The position numbers and the translations under genes were made by a program. Under the pieces are notes generated by a model. The model was not told the origin of the DNA and did no database searches. It saw only the letters and a list, made by a program, of their open reading frames with translations. From Streptomyces sp. Tue6028 (GTDB taxonomy: Bacteria > Actinomycetota > Actinomycetes > Streptomycetales > Streptomycetaceae): 64,000 nt of DNA. The DNA lies in contig NZ_MLCE01000023.1 in assembly GCF_002300165.1 (NCBI RefSeq), positions 363,566 to 427,565 of the forward strand, written 5' to 3'. Shown piece after piece: positions 42,417-51,267 of this stretch (its first letter is position 1; every line of letters starts with the position of its first letter).

Positions 42417-44833
42417 GCAGAACCGGATTCCGGATGCGACCGAGCCGGACCACCTCGCTGCTGGCCGTGGCGGGCCTCGCCGCCGGCCTGCTGCTCGTGG
42501 CGCCGCAGCCCGCGTCCGCCGCCAACCTCGTCACGAACCCGGGCTTCGAGACCGCCGGCGCCGACGGCATGCCCCACTGCTGGGAGAAGTCCGGCTGGGG
42601 CGACAACGACTTCACGTTCGCCACCGTCGCCGACTCCCACTCCGGGACCAAGGCCATGAAGGTCACACTGACCCGCCGGGCCGACGGCGACCGCAAGGCG
42701 CTGATCACCGAGTCCACCGACTGCGCCCCGGTGGTCGGCGCGGGCAAGCAGTACGACCTGGGGCTTTGGTACAAGACCACCACCCCCGACGCCGCGATCA
42801 CGCTCTTCCGGCACGACACGACGGCGGGCTGGCAGTACTGGACCGACCTCAAGACCCTGGACATGGCGGCCGGCTGGGCCCAGGCAACGGTCCGCACGCC
42901 CGCGGTCCCGGCCGGCACCGACCGCATCACCTGGGGTGTCTCGGTGTACGGCACGGGTTCGGCGACCACCGACGACTACACGATGGAGCAGGTCTCCGAC
43001 CCGGTCCCGCCCGCCGAGTGCACCGGCACGGCGAAGGAGTGCGCCGACGGCAGGTGGACGGTGCTGCCCACCCAGAACCCGGTGCGGTCCATGCACTCCG
43101 TCGTCCTCAGGAACGGCAAGGTGCTGCTGATCGCGGGATCCGGCAACAGCGAGGAGAACTTCGAGGCGGGCACGTTCACCAGCGCGGTCTACGACCCGGC
43201 GAACGGCACGTACAAGGTGATCCCCACGCCGAAGGACATGTTCTGCGCCGGGCACGTCCAGCTGTCCGACGGGCGGGTCCTGGTCATGAGCGGCAACAAG
43301 GCGTTCCCGGTCGCGGGCGGCCACGGGTACGAGGGCTACAAGGAGTCGTACGTCTTCGACCCGGACACCGAGACGTACAGCAGGACCAACGACATGAACG
43401 ACGGCCACTGGTATCCGTCGGCCACCGAGCTCGGCAACGGCGACATCATCTCCTTCGGCGGACTGCGCGAGGACTCCACCGGCTCGGTGACCGCCGAACG
43501 CTGGTCGGCGGCCGAGCAGAAGTGGCTGCCGCTGTGGCAGGTCAACCAGACCTGGTCGTACTGGGGCCTGTACCCGTCGATGATCCTCATGCAGGACGGC
43601 CGGCTCTTCTACTCGGGCAGCCATGTCTTCGGCAACGGCACCCCGGGCACGGGCTCCGCGATCTACGACTACGACGCCAACACCACGACCGCCGTCCCGG
43701 GGCTCCAGAACAAGGACCAGCGTGATCAGTCCGCGAGCGTGCTGCTGCCCCCGGCCCAGGACCAGAAGGTCCTGACGCTCGGCGGCGGCAACATCGACTC
43801 CAACCCGGACGCGGGCCGGCTCACCGACATCATCGACCTCAAGGCCGCAGATCCGGTCTACACCGCCGGCCCGCCGATCCCGCAGGGCACGGTGGACCTG
43901 GGCGACGGCAAGGTCGCCCAGACCGGCGACCAGGGCAAGATGTACGTCTCCGCCGTCCTGCTGCCCGACGGGAAGGTCCTGGAGACGGGCGGCGGCCTGC
44001 ACAACCGCGCCGACCCCGTCTTCGAGGCGTCGATCTTCGACCCGGCGACCTCGGCCTTCGACCCGGTGGCCGCCGACCCGGAGGCCCGCGGCTACCACTC
44101 GTCGGCGTTCCTGCTGCCCGACGGCCGGGTGATGGCCACCGGCGACAACCCCGGCAACGGCACCTGGAACCACAACGTGTCCATCTACACCCCGCCCTAC
44201 CTCCTCAAGGGCACCCGCCCCACGATCACCTCGGTGATCGACAGCGAGTGGGTGTACGGCGACACGCAGCGCATCACCGTCGACCGGCCCATCGCCAAGG
44301 CCGAGCTGATCCGCCCGGCCGCGGTGACCCACTCCTCGGACCCCAACCAGCGGTTCGTGGACCTGCCGCTGTCCGTCGACGGCGACAACGTCGACCTGAA
44401 CGTGACGAGCAATCCCGATCTGGCGCCGCCCGGCTGGTACATGCTCTTCGCCGTCGACGCCAACGGTGTGCCCTCTGTCGCCAAGTGGGTGCACCTCCAG
44501 GGACCGTCCGCGCTCGCGGCGGACACCGCCTCGGCGCACGTCCACTCCTTCGCCGACTCCCTGGAGGGCAAGGTCGCCGAGCCGGGCCGGAAGCGGAGTG
44601 CGCAGAAGGTCGGCACCACCGTCTCCGGTTGCGACCGCCACTACGGCGGCGTCGGTGTCTGTGTGCCGACGGTCTTCCCGGACGGCGTGAGGAAGACCGC
44701 GGCCTCCCGCTGCGCCTGGCTGAAGAAGAACGACTACGGGCGGCTGAAGGTCAACGGCAAGGACGATCCGCTGGGGCTCGACCCCAGTAGGGACGGACTC
44801 GCCTGCGGCGCACGGGATCTGGTGAAGCGTTAG
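42413..44833 (+). CDS. secreted galactose-oxidase-like copper radical oxidase with excalibur motif
   Basis: Oxidises sugar alcohol groups outside the cell, making H2O2. The 806-residue protein has a signal peptide (~15-38, PASAANL), an N-terminal carbohydrate-binding-like beta domain (~39-200), a seven-bladed kelch propeller and a DUF1929 Ig-like domain (~600-720). The copper-radical residues match galactose oxidase: Cys278 (MFCAGH), Tyr334 (HWYPSAT), Tyr561-His562 (GYHSSAF) and His640 (THSSDPNQR), so the Cys-Tyr cofactor should form. The C-terminal ~60 residues carry an excalibur calcium-type motif (DPSRDGLACG). GAGGAG precedes the GTG. It is related to, but distinct from, GlxA. Last gene of the glycan operon. 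Confidence 0.9.
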   Translation: MSRTGFRMRPSRTTSLLAVAGLAAGLLLVAPQPASAANLVTNPGFETAGADGMPHCWEKSGWGDNDFTFATVADSHSGTKAMKVTLTRRADGDRKALITESTDCAPVVGAGKQYDLGLWYKTTTPDAAITLFRHDTTAGWQYWTDLKTLDMAAGWAQATVRTPAVPAGTDRITWGVSVYGTGSATTDDYTMEQVSDPVPPAECTGTAKECADGRWTVLPTQNPVRSMHSVVLRNGKVLLIAGSGNSEENFEAGTFTSAVYDPANGTYKVIPTPKDMFCAGHVQLSDGRVLVMSGNKAFPVAGGHGYEGYKESYVFDPDTETYSRTNDMNDGHWYPSATELGNGDIISFGGLREDSTGSVTAERWSAAEQKWLPLWQVNQTWSYWGLYPSMILMQDGRLFYSGSHVFGNGTPGTGSAIYDYDANTTTAVPGLQNKDQRDQSASVLLPPAQDQKVLTLGGGNIDSNPDAGRLTDIIDLKAADPVYTAGPPIPQGTVDLGDGKVAQTGDQGKMYVSAVLLPDGKVLETGGGLHNRADPVFEASIFDPATSAFDPVAADPEARGYHSSAFLLPDGRVMATGDNPGNGTWNHNVSIYTPPYLLKGTRPTITSVIDSEWVYGDTQRITVDRPIAKAELIRPAAVTHSSDPNQRFVDLPLSVDGDNVDLNVTSNPDLAPPGWYMLFAVDANGVPSVAKWVHLQGPSALAADTASAHVHSFADSLEGKVAEPGRKRSAQKVGTTVSGCDRHYGGVGVCVPTVFPDGVRKTAASRCAWLKKNDYGRLKVNGKDDPLGLDPSRDGLACGARDLVKR

Positions 44834-44839
44834 GTCCCC

Positions 44840-44864
44840 GGGAGCCGCCGCCTCAGCGGCTCCC
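44840..44864. terminator. hairpin shared by convergent genes
   Basis: A perfect 9-bp stem (44840-44848 with 44856-44864, 7-base loop) lies 6 bases past the oxidase stop and overlaps the stop codon of the convergent Mut7-C gene. Confidence 0.6.
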
Positions 44865-45581
44865 GAACTCCGCCAGGGCGCGCACCACGATGGCCTCCAG
44901 ACGGTCGTGGTGCGCGCCCTTCCAGTAGGCGCGCCCGCATTCGCCGCACTGCGCGAAGACGTCGTACGACCGCTGGGTGCCGCCCTCCAACTGGTCCGCG
45001 ACCTGCTCCTTGGTGGTCTCGACGAGCAGGCCGTTGCACGCGGTGCAGCGCGTCCACGGCCTCAGCTCCGGCGCGAACCGGCCGAGGACGTCACGGAGTT
45101 GGTCGTCGGGCCGGGTGCTGTAGACGTAGGCGCCCGCCCACAGCTCACGGCGGCGCAGCAGGCCGCGGTCACGGCTGAGCATGACGCGCCGCTCGGCCGC
45201 GGACCGGGCGGCGAGCGCCGGGTCGCCGATGTCCGTGGACTCGTACGCCGTGTCGACGCCCAGCAACCGCAGCCGGCGGGCGAGCGTGCCGAGGTGGACG
45301 TCGAGGAGGAAGCGGAGCGGGGCGCCGGGCACCTGCTGCGGGCGCTCGACCGCCCGCACCCGGACCGATTCGCCGGCCGCCGGGATGTGCGAGAAGGACA
45401 CCGGTCGCCCGTCCACGACCAGGGCTCCGACCTCGGTCAGCGGGACGCCCAGCGACTCGACGACATGGCCGAGCGTGGAGGATCCGTCGGTGCCCACGGC
45501 GGTGGCGCCCGTGCGTCGCGCGTGCGGGACGAACATCCCCAGTTCGGGGGCGAATTCGACGTGGATCTCCGGTCCGTTCAC
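44853..45581 (-). CDS. Mut7-C RNase domain protein with N-terminal ubiquitin-like fold
   Basis: A 242-residue predicted nuclease. The N-terminal ~80 residues resemble a beta-grasp ubiquitin-like fold. The C-terminal part is a Mut7-C/PIN-like RNase domain (DVHLGTLARRLRLLGVDTAY, VMLSRDRGLLRRR) with a zinc ribbon (CTACNG and CGECGRAYW). Such proteins are widespread in actinobacteria; the RNA substrate is unknown. The start is GTG 45581. It is convergent with the glycan operon and shares its terminator. Confidence 0.9.
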   Translation of the reverse strand: MNGPEIHVEFAPELGMFVPHARRTGATAVGTDGSSTLGHVVESLGVPLTEVGALVVDGRPVSFSHIPAAGESVRVRAVERPQQVPGAPLRFLLDVHLGTLARRLRLLGVDTAYESTDIGDPALAARSAAERRVMLSRDRGLLRRRELWAGAYVYSTRPDDQLRDVLGRFAPELRPWTRCTACNGLLVETTKEQVADQLEGGTQRSYDVFAQCGECGRAYWKGAHHDRLEAIVVRALAEFGSR

Positions 45582-45593
45582 CCCGTCAGCATG

Positions 45594-46280
45594 TCATGCG
45601 GGGTGCCCCTGGGGCCTGGGGGTTTCCGCGCCCGCGGCCTGCCCGGCCGCGCCGCCCAGACCGTGCTCCAGGACGTCCACCGCCCGGTCCACGACCTCGG
45701 CGAAGTCCTCGCGGTGACCGCCCTCGGCCCAGTACAGGGAGGTCTCCATCAGCCCGCCGATCAGCGACATCGCGAAGACCCGCACCTCCAGACCGTCCGG
45801 GTCGAGGCCGGTGCGCTCGCCGATGGCCCGGCACAGCAGCCGGCCGGTGACCGACATGCTCTCCATCATCCGGGAGCGCACGGCGGGCACCTCCACCATC
45901 AGCCGGGTGCGCAGCCGGGTCACCTCCGGTCCCTCGTTGTCGCCCAGGGCGATGGCCTTGCGCAGCACGTACCGCAGGGAGTCGAACCACGGCTCGTCCG
46001 CGGGGCGCGCGCGGAGTTCCTCCTCGAGCATCGGGTCGTACTCGTCGGTGAGGACGATGTCCTCCTTGGTCGGGAAGTAGCGGAACACCGTGGACGGGGA
46101 GACCTCGGCCGCCTCCGCGATCTGTTCGATGGTGGTCGCGTCGTACCCCTGCTGCTGGATCAGCCGGTACGTCGCGTCGCGGATCGCGGTCCGGGTCTTC
46201 ATCTTCTTCCGCTCGCGGAGCCCGGGCCGGGGCCCCGCGGCGGAGGCGGAACTGTGTGCGGTGGCGGCCATGGTGTTCAT
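45594..46280 (-). CDS. TetR family repressor of the adjacent MFS efflux gene
   Basis: A 228-residue repressor. The helix-turn-helix is TAIRDATYRLIQQQGYDATTIEQIAEAAEVSPSTVFRYFPTKEDIV; the rest is the helical ligand-binding domain. Start 46280 overlaps the stop of the MFS gene by four bases, so regulator and exporter are one transcript. It probably binds the palindrome TGAGAG-TAG-CTCTCA at 47850-47864 over the promoter of the operon, giving autoregulation and induction by the pump substrate. ATG 46271 is an alternative start. Confidence 0.9.
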   Translation of the reverse strand: MNTMAATAHSSASAAGPRPGLRERKKMKTRTAIRDATYRLIQQQGYDATTIEQIAEAAEVSPSTVFRYFPTKEDIVLTDEYDPMLEEELRARPADEPWFDSLRYVLRKAIALGDNEGPEVTRLRTRLMVEVPAVRSRMMESMSVTGRLLCRAIGERTGLDPDGLEVRVFAMSLIGGLMETSLYWAEGGHREDFAEVVDRAVDVLEHGLGGAAGQAAGAETPRPQGHPA

Positions 46281-47845
46281 TGTCCGGCATCGGCGGGTGC
46301 CGGGGCCATGCCGGTGTGCGGCTCGGGGGCGGTGCCGGGCGCCGGTTCGGGGTTGCGCAGCAGTGCCGCGGCCAGCAGGGCGGTCACCAGCGCGGCGACA
46401 CCGCTGACCAGCAGGACCAGGTCCATGCCGTGGATGTACGCGGCGTCCGCGGAGGCGGCCAGCGCGTGGTCGCCGAGCCGGCCGGCGACCACGTGGGCGC
46501 CGACCACGGAGTCACCGGCCGCGTCGGCGGCGGCGCGCGGCAGGGCGGAGGTGTCGAGACGGTCGGCGTAGGCGCTCGCGAGGAGCGAGCCGAGCAGGGC
46601 GATGCCGGTCGCGCTGCCCACCTGGCGCACCGTCATCAGCAGCCCGGAGCCGCTGCCGGCCCGGTCGCGGGGGAGCGCGCCGATGGCGGCGGACATCGCG
46701 GGCACCACGGCGAAACCGAAGCCGAGGCCGGCCACGGACAGCCACAGGGCGGTGAAGCCGTAGCCGTCGTCGACGGAAGTGCGGCTGCCGAGGATCGCGG
46801 CGAAGGCGAGGACGACGAGACCCGCGCTGATCACGGCGCGTGGCCCGAACCGTGCCAGCACCGGGCCCGCGGCGCGGGACGCGATCAGCAGTCCGCCCAT
46901 CATCGGCAGCATCCGTACACCCGTGCCGAACGCGTCGTGCCCGAGCACCGCCTGGAGGTACTGCGGCAGCACGAACATCAGGCCCGACAGCACGAACATG
47001 ACCAGCGTCGCGGCCAGCGTGTTCAGGAGGAAACCGCGCTGGGCGAGCAGGGGGAGGTCGAGCATCGGCCGGACACTGCGGCGCTCGCGCAGGACGAGCA
47101 GCGCGACCAGGACGAGCGCGGCGCCGAGCAGGCCGAGGACCAGCGGGTCGCCCCAGCCGCGGTGCGGGGCCTCGATGATCGCGTAGATCAGGATGCTGAG
47201 TCCGGCCGCGGTGAGGGCGGTGGACACGGTGTCGACCTTGGGGGAGGAGGGGTCGCGGGTCTCGGGGAGCAGGAACAGGCAGGCCGTGATGCCGATGGCG
47301 GCCATGGGCACGTTGACCACGAAGACCGAGCCCCACCAGAAGTGGTCGAGCAGCCAGCCGCCGACGATCGGGCCGAGCGGCAGCCCCAGCGCGGAGGCGG
47401 CCGAGACCGCGCCGACCGCCTTGGTCTGCTCGTCCGGCCCGAACAGCGAGGGCAGCACGGCCAGGGCGAGCGGCATCACGAGCGCGCCGCCGATCCCCAT
47501 CAGCGCGCGGGCGACGATCACCCAGGCGACGTCGTCGACGAGGGCGCCGACCAGGGATCCGGCGAGGAAGACGCCGAGACCGGCGATGAGCATGCGGCGC
47601 CGCCCGAAGCGGTCGCCGAGCAGGCCCGCCGGGAGCATCAGCGCGGCGAAGACGACGACGTACGCGTCCGCCATCCACTGCTGCTCGCCCGTGGAGGCGC
47701 CCAGGTCCCGGGCCATCGTCGGCAGCGCCACATTGAGGATCGTCATGTCGAAACCGAGCACGAGCAGGCTCGCGACCAGGGCCCCGAGGGCCCACCAGCG
47801 GCGGGGGTCGTGCCCGGCGGCGCCATCATCCGTGAGAGTCACCAT
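46277..47845 (-). CDS. DHA2-type MFS drug exporter (14 TM)
   Basis: Proton-driven exporter of toxic compounds. The 522-residue protein has 14 predicted membrane helices, the motif A loop GLLGDRFGRRRMLIAG and the motif C-type WVIVARALMGIGGALVMPLALAVL, all of the EmrB/QacA (DHA2) group. The start ATG is at 47845. No ribosome-binding sequence is seen. The -10 TACTCT is 6 bases away, so the message is probably leaderless. The palindromic operator overlaps the -10. It is co-transcribed with the TetR gene, with a 4-base overlap. Substrate unknown. Confidence 0.93.
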   Translation of the reverse strand: MVTLTDDGAAGHDPRRWWALGALVASLLVLGFDMTILNVALPTMARDLGASTGEQQWMADAYVVVFAALMLPAGLLGDRFGRRRMLIAGLGVFLAGSLVGALVDDVAWVIVARALMGIGGALVMPLALAVLPSLFGPDEQTKAVGAVSAASALGLPLGPIVGGWLLDHFWWGSVFVVNVPMAAIGITACLFLLPETRDPSSPKVDTVSTALTAAGLSILIYAIIEAPHRGWGDPLVLGLLGAALVLVALLVLRERRSVRPMLDLPLLAQRGFLLNTLAATLVMFVLSGLMFVLPQYLQAVLGHDAFGTGVRMLPMMGGLLIASRAAGPVLARFGPRAVISAGLVVLAFAAILGSRTSVDDGYGFTALWLSVAGLGFGFAVVPAMSAAIGALPRDRAGSGSGLLMTVRQVGSATGIALLGSLLASAYADRLDTSALPRAAADAAGDSVVGAHVVAGRLGDHALAASADAAYIHGMDLVLLVSGVAALVTALLAAALLRNPEPAPGTAPEPHTGMAPAPADAGQ

Positions 47846-47849
47846 GAAA

Positions 47850-47882
47850 TGAGAGTAGCTCTCAAAAAGTGGTGTCTGTCAA
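47850..47882 (-). promoter_or_regulatory. MFS-TetR promoter with palindromic operator
   Basis: On the minus strand, TTGACA (47882-47877), 19 bases, TACTCT (47857-47852) lies immediately before the MFS ATG. The palindrome TGAGAG-TAG-CTCTCA (47850-47864) covers the -10. The geometry is that of a TetR-repressed, leaderless promoter. Confidence 0.65.
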
Positions 47883-47940
47883 CATGGCTCCCGGGCCGGA
47901 GGCCCTCCCGGGGTGGTCCGGAAGCCATGTCCGGGTACGA

Positions 47941-47974
47941 CGAAGGGCCGCGGCTCGAAAGCCGCGGCCCTTCG
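47941..47974. terminator. strong hairpin terminator downstream of the hemolysin III gene
   Basis: A perfect 15-bp stem (47941-47955 with 47960-47974, CGAA loop) lies 20 bases past the stop of the minus-strand TrhA gene, before the MFS promoter. Confidence 0.8.
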
Positions 47975-47994
47975 GTGCAGGGAGGTCGCAGGGG

Positions 47995-48708
47995 CTATCC
48001 GTGCTGGTAGGCCACCAGCGAGATGCCGACGTAGTGCACGACGAACGCCGCGAGGGTGAAGGAGTGGAAGACCTCGTGGAAGCCGAACCAGCGCGGTGAC
48101 GGGTTCGGCCGCTTGATGCCGTAGATGACCCCGCCCGCGCTGTAGAGCAGGCCGCCGACGATGACGAGGACGAGGACCGCGATCCCGCCCGCGCGCATGA
48201 AGTCCGGGAGGAAGAAGACGGCCGCCCAGCCCATGGCGATGTAGCAGGGGGTGTAGAGCCAGCGCGGTGCGCCGACCCAGAACACCCGGAAGACGATGCC
48301 GGCCGCCGCGGCGGCCCAGATCCCCCACAGGAGCCACTGCCCCTTGGCGCTCGGCAGCAGCAGCATGGTCAGCGGGGTGTAGGTGCCCGCGATGATCAGG
48401 AAGATGTTGGCGTGGTCGAGCCTGCGCAGGACGCCGTCCATGCGGGGGCTCCAGTTGCCCCGGTGGTACAGCGCGCTCACGCCGAACAGCAGGCAGGCCG
48501 TCAGGACGTAGATCCCGCAGGCGATACGGCCGCGGGTGGAGTCCGCGAGGGCCGTGAGCACCAGGCCTGAGACGAGGACGGCCGGAAACATGCCGAGGTG
48601 CAGCCAGCCGCGCAGTTTGGGCTTGACCGGATGCGACGGGGAGAGCGCATCGGGATCGCCGCCGTCGGCCGGCGAGTCCGTGGGCGCGTCGGGGACGGAC
48701 GCAGTCAT
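47995..48708 (-). CDS. hemolysin III / TrhA (PAQR family) membrane protein
   Basis: A 237-residue protein with seven predicted membrane helices. It has the family pattern SALYHRG, the HANIFLIIAGTYTPL segment, and the C-terminal FHEVFHSFTLAAFVVHY; the conserved His residues are zinc ligands in PAQR proteins. In bacteria the family regulates membrane lipid balance rather than acting as a true hemolysin. The first ~30 residues are an acidic Pro/Ser tail. ATG 48708 is used. A palindrome TACGGAACCGTA (48723-48734) lies just upstream, perhaps an operator. A strong terminator follows. Confidence 0.9.
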   Translation of the reverse strand: MTASVPDAPTDSPADGGDPDALSPSHPVKPKLRGWLHLGMFPAVLVSGLVLTALADSTRGRIACGIYVLTACLLFGVSALYHRGNWSPRMDGVLRRLDHANIFLIIAGTYTPLTMLLLPSAKGQWLLWGIWAAAAAGIVFRVFWVGAPRWLYTPCYIAMGWAAVFFLPDFMRAGGIAVLVLVIVGGLLYSAGGVIYGIKRPNPSPRWFGFHEVFHSFTLAAFVVHYVGISLVAYQHG

Positions 48709-49167
48709 GCGCGCATGGTACCTACGGAACCGTAAGTTACGTATCAGCGCGGCGTGATGGAACGCCGTTAGTGGCCATGGTCTCACGCGAGCGGCGGGAG
48801 CGCCCGGGGGGTGCGGCGGGGTGACCGGCCTCCGGCGCGGTCCGGGCCTGTGGCCGTGTCCGTGCGCGAAGTGCGTGCTCCGCGGGGTGTTCGGACGGCG
48901 GGGAACGTCGGCCCGGCCCGCCCGGGCGACCCGCCCCGGCCCGCGGGTACCCGGGATGAACCCCGGGTGTGCGGGAGGAAACCTTCCGGCGAGTGGCGAT
49001 GCTCACTCCGCTCAGGTGTGAGGACCTCTGGACATATGCGCGGATGCGTCGGATGATCAAATGAGTGCGGTCGGCACCGGATGAGCGCCAGAGATCGACA
49101 ACCGTGAAGCATCCGGGTCGCAGCCCCCACGGGGCACAACAACAAAACCCCTCATTTAGGAGCAATC
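48709..49167. other. intergenic region between trhA and pckG
   Basis: No gene is supported. It must hold the divergent promoters of the hemolysin III and PEP carboxykinase genes. A short palindrome TACGGAACCGTA is at 48723-48734, and an ACCCGGG/CCCGGGT hairpin is at 48949-48968. No other clear element was seen. Confidence 0.6.
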
Positions 49168-51003
49168 GTGGCGCGCGACATCGCGGCTCCCACAACCGCC
49201 GTCCCCACCAACCACCAGGAACTGATCTCGTGGGTCAACGAGATCGCAGCACTGACCGAGCCGGACAGCGTGGTCTGGTGTGACGGATCCGAGGCCGAGT
49301 ACGAGCGACTGAGCGAGGAGCTCGTCCGCAAGGGCACCTTCAAGAAGCTCGACCCGATCAAGCGCCCCAACTCGTACTACGCCGCCTCCGACCCGACCGA
49401 TGTCGCGCGGGTCGAGGACCGGACGTTCATCTGCTCCGAGAAGGAAGCGGACGCTGGCCCGACCAACCACTGGAAGGCCCCCGCCGAGATGCGGGAGATC
49501 TTCTCCGGCGAGGGCGGGCAGGGCGGCGTCTTCCGTGGCTCGATGAAGGGCCGGACGATGTACGTCGTCCCGTTCTGCATGGGCCCCCTCGGCTCCGACC
49601 TCTCCGCGATAGGCGTCGAGATCACCGACTCCGCCTACGTCGCCGTGTCCATGCGCACCATGACCCGCATGGGACAGCCGGTCCTCGACGAACTCGGCTC
49701 CGACGGCTTCTTCGTGCGTGCCGTGCACACGCTCGGAGCGCCGCTCGCCGAGGGTGAGGCGGACGTGCCCTGGCCGTGCAACTCCACGAAGTACATCTCC
49801 CACTTCCCCGAGACCCGCGAGATCTGGTCGTACGGCTCGGGCTACGGCGGCAACGCCCTGCTCGGCAAGAAGTGCTACGCCCTGCGCATCGCCTCCGTCA
49901 TGGCGCGCGACGAGGGCTGGCTCGCCGAGCACATGCTGATCCTCAAACTGACCCCGCCGCAGGGTGGGTCCAAGTACGTCGCCGCCGCCTTCCCGAGCGC
50001 CTGCGGCAAGACCAACCTCGCCATGCTGGAGCCCACGATCTCCGGCTGGACGGTCGAGACCATCGGCGACGACATCGCCTGGATGCGGTTCGGTGAGGAC
50101 GGCCGGCTGTACGCGATCAACCCCGAGGCCGGCTTCTTCGGCGTCGCGCCCGGCACCGGTGAGCACACCAACGCCAACGCGATGAAGACGCTGTGGGGCA
50201 ACTCCGTCTTCACCAACGTCGCGCTGACCGACGACAACGACATCTGGTGGGAGGGCATGACGGAGGAGACTCCGGCCCACCTCACCGACTGGAAGGGCAA
50301 CGACTGGACGCCGGAGTCCGGTACGCCCGCCGCGCACCCGAACGCCCGCTTCACGGTGCCCGCCTCGCAGTGCCCGATCATCGCGCCCGAGTGGGAGGAC
50401 CCCAAGGGCGTGCCGATCTCGGCGATCCTCTTCGGCGGCCGCCGGGCCAGCGCGGTCCCGCTGGTCACCGAGTCCTTCGACTGGAACCACGGTGTCTTCC
50501 TCGGCGCGAACGTCGCCTCCGAGAAGACCGCCGCCGCCGAGGGCAAGGTCGGCGAGCTGCGCCGCGACCCGTTCGCGATGCTGCCGTTCTGCGGCTACAA
50601 CATGGGCGACTACATGGGCCACTGGGTCGACGTCGCCAAGGACAAGGACCAGTCGAAGCTCCCGAAGATCTACTACGTGAACTGGTTCCGCAAGAACGAC
50701 GCGGGCAAGTTCGTGTGGCCGGGCTTCGGTGAGAACAGCCGCGTCCTGAAGTGGATCGTGGACCGCCTGGACGGCCGGGCCGAGGGCGTCGAGACGCCGA
50801 TCGGCATCCTGCCGGCCAAGGGCGCCCTCGACACCAAGGGGCTCGAACTGTCCGAGTCGGACCTCGACTTCCTGCTCACCGTCGACAAGGACGTGTGGCG
50901 CGAGGAGGCCGCTCTGGTGCCCGAGCACCTCAACACCTTCGGCGACCACACCCCGAAGGAACTGTGGGACGAGTACCGCGCGCTGGTGCAGCGCCTGGGC
51001 TGA
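49168..51003 (+). CDS. pckG: phosphoenolpyruvate carboxykinase (GTP)
   Basis: Converts oxaloacetate and GTP to phosphoenolpyruvate, the entry step of gluconeogenesis, in the cytoplasm. The 611-residue protein has the P-loop with the hyper-reactive Cys (FPSACGKTNLAML, about 274-286), the metal ligands in MHWVDV-type GHWVDVAK, and the substrate segment YGGNALLGKKCYALR. Length is normal for the GTP form. The GTG start follows TAGGAG. A strong terminator follows the gene. No linked regulator is seen. Confidence 0.96.
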   Translation: MARDIAAPTTAVPTNHQELISWVNEIAALTEPDSVVWCDGSEAEYERLSEELVRKGTFKKLDPIKRPNSYYAASDPTDVARVEDRTFICSEKEADAGPTNHWKAPAEMREIFSGEGGQGGVFRGSMKGRTMYVVPFCMGPLGSDLSAIGVEITDSAYVAVSMRTMTRMGQPVLDELGSDGFFVRAVHTLGAPLAEGEADVPWPCNSTKYISHFPETREIWSYGSGYGGNALLGKKCYALRIASVMARDEGWLAEHMLILKLTPPQGGSKYVAAAFPSACGKTNLAMLEPTISGWTVETIGDDIAWMRFGEDGRLYAINPEAGFFGVAPGTGEHTNANAMKTLWGNSVFTNVALTDDNDIWWEGMTEETPAHLTDWKGNDWTPESGTPAAHPNARFTVPASQCPIIAPEWEDPKGVPISAILFGGRRASAVPLVTESFDWNHGVFLGANVASEKTAAAEGKVGELRRDPFAMLPFCGYNMGDYMGHWVDVAKDKDQSKLPKIYYVNWFRKNDAGKFVWPGFGENSRVLKWIVDRLDGRAEGVETPIGILPAKGALDTKGLELSESDLDFLLTVDKDVWREEAALVPEHLNTFGDHTPKELWDEYRALVQRLG

Positions 51004-51084
51004 GTCCCCGTACAGACTCCGCGGCCGGTTTGGATGTGCCCTGACCAGCGATCGTCACGACCGGCCGCGGTGATACCACCTCAC

Positions 51085-51128
51085 AAGAGCCGGGACCCCG
51101 CACAACGGCGTGCGGGGTCCCGGCTCTT
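51085..51128 (+). terminator. strong terminator after pckG
   Basis: A perfect 19-bp stem (51085-51103 with 51110-51128, 6-base loop) lies about 80 bases past the stop. Confidence 0.85.
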
Positions 51129-51267
51129 CCCGTGCTCCCCGCCGCCCCCGCCCGTCCCGGGGTCCGCGGCGACCGGTGCGCGGAACGTGCCGGACCGGCT
51201 GAAAAAGTCGCACGTTCGCGGGACACTCCTGACATCCTGCACCTAACCCCGAAATGAGGTGAGCGGG

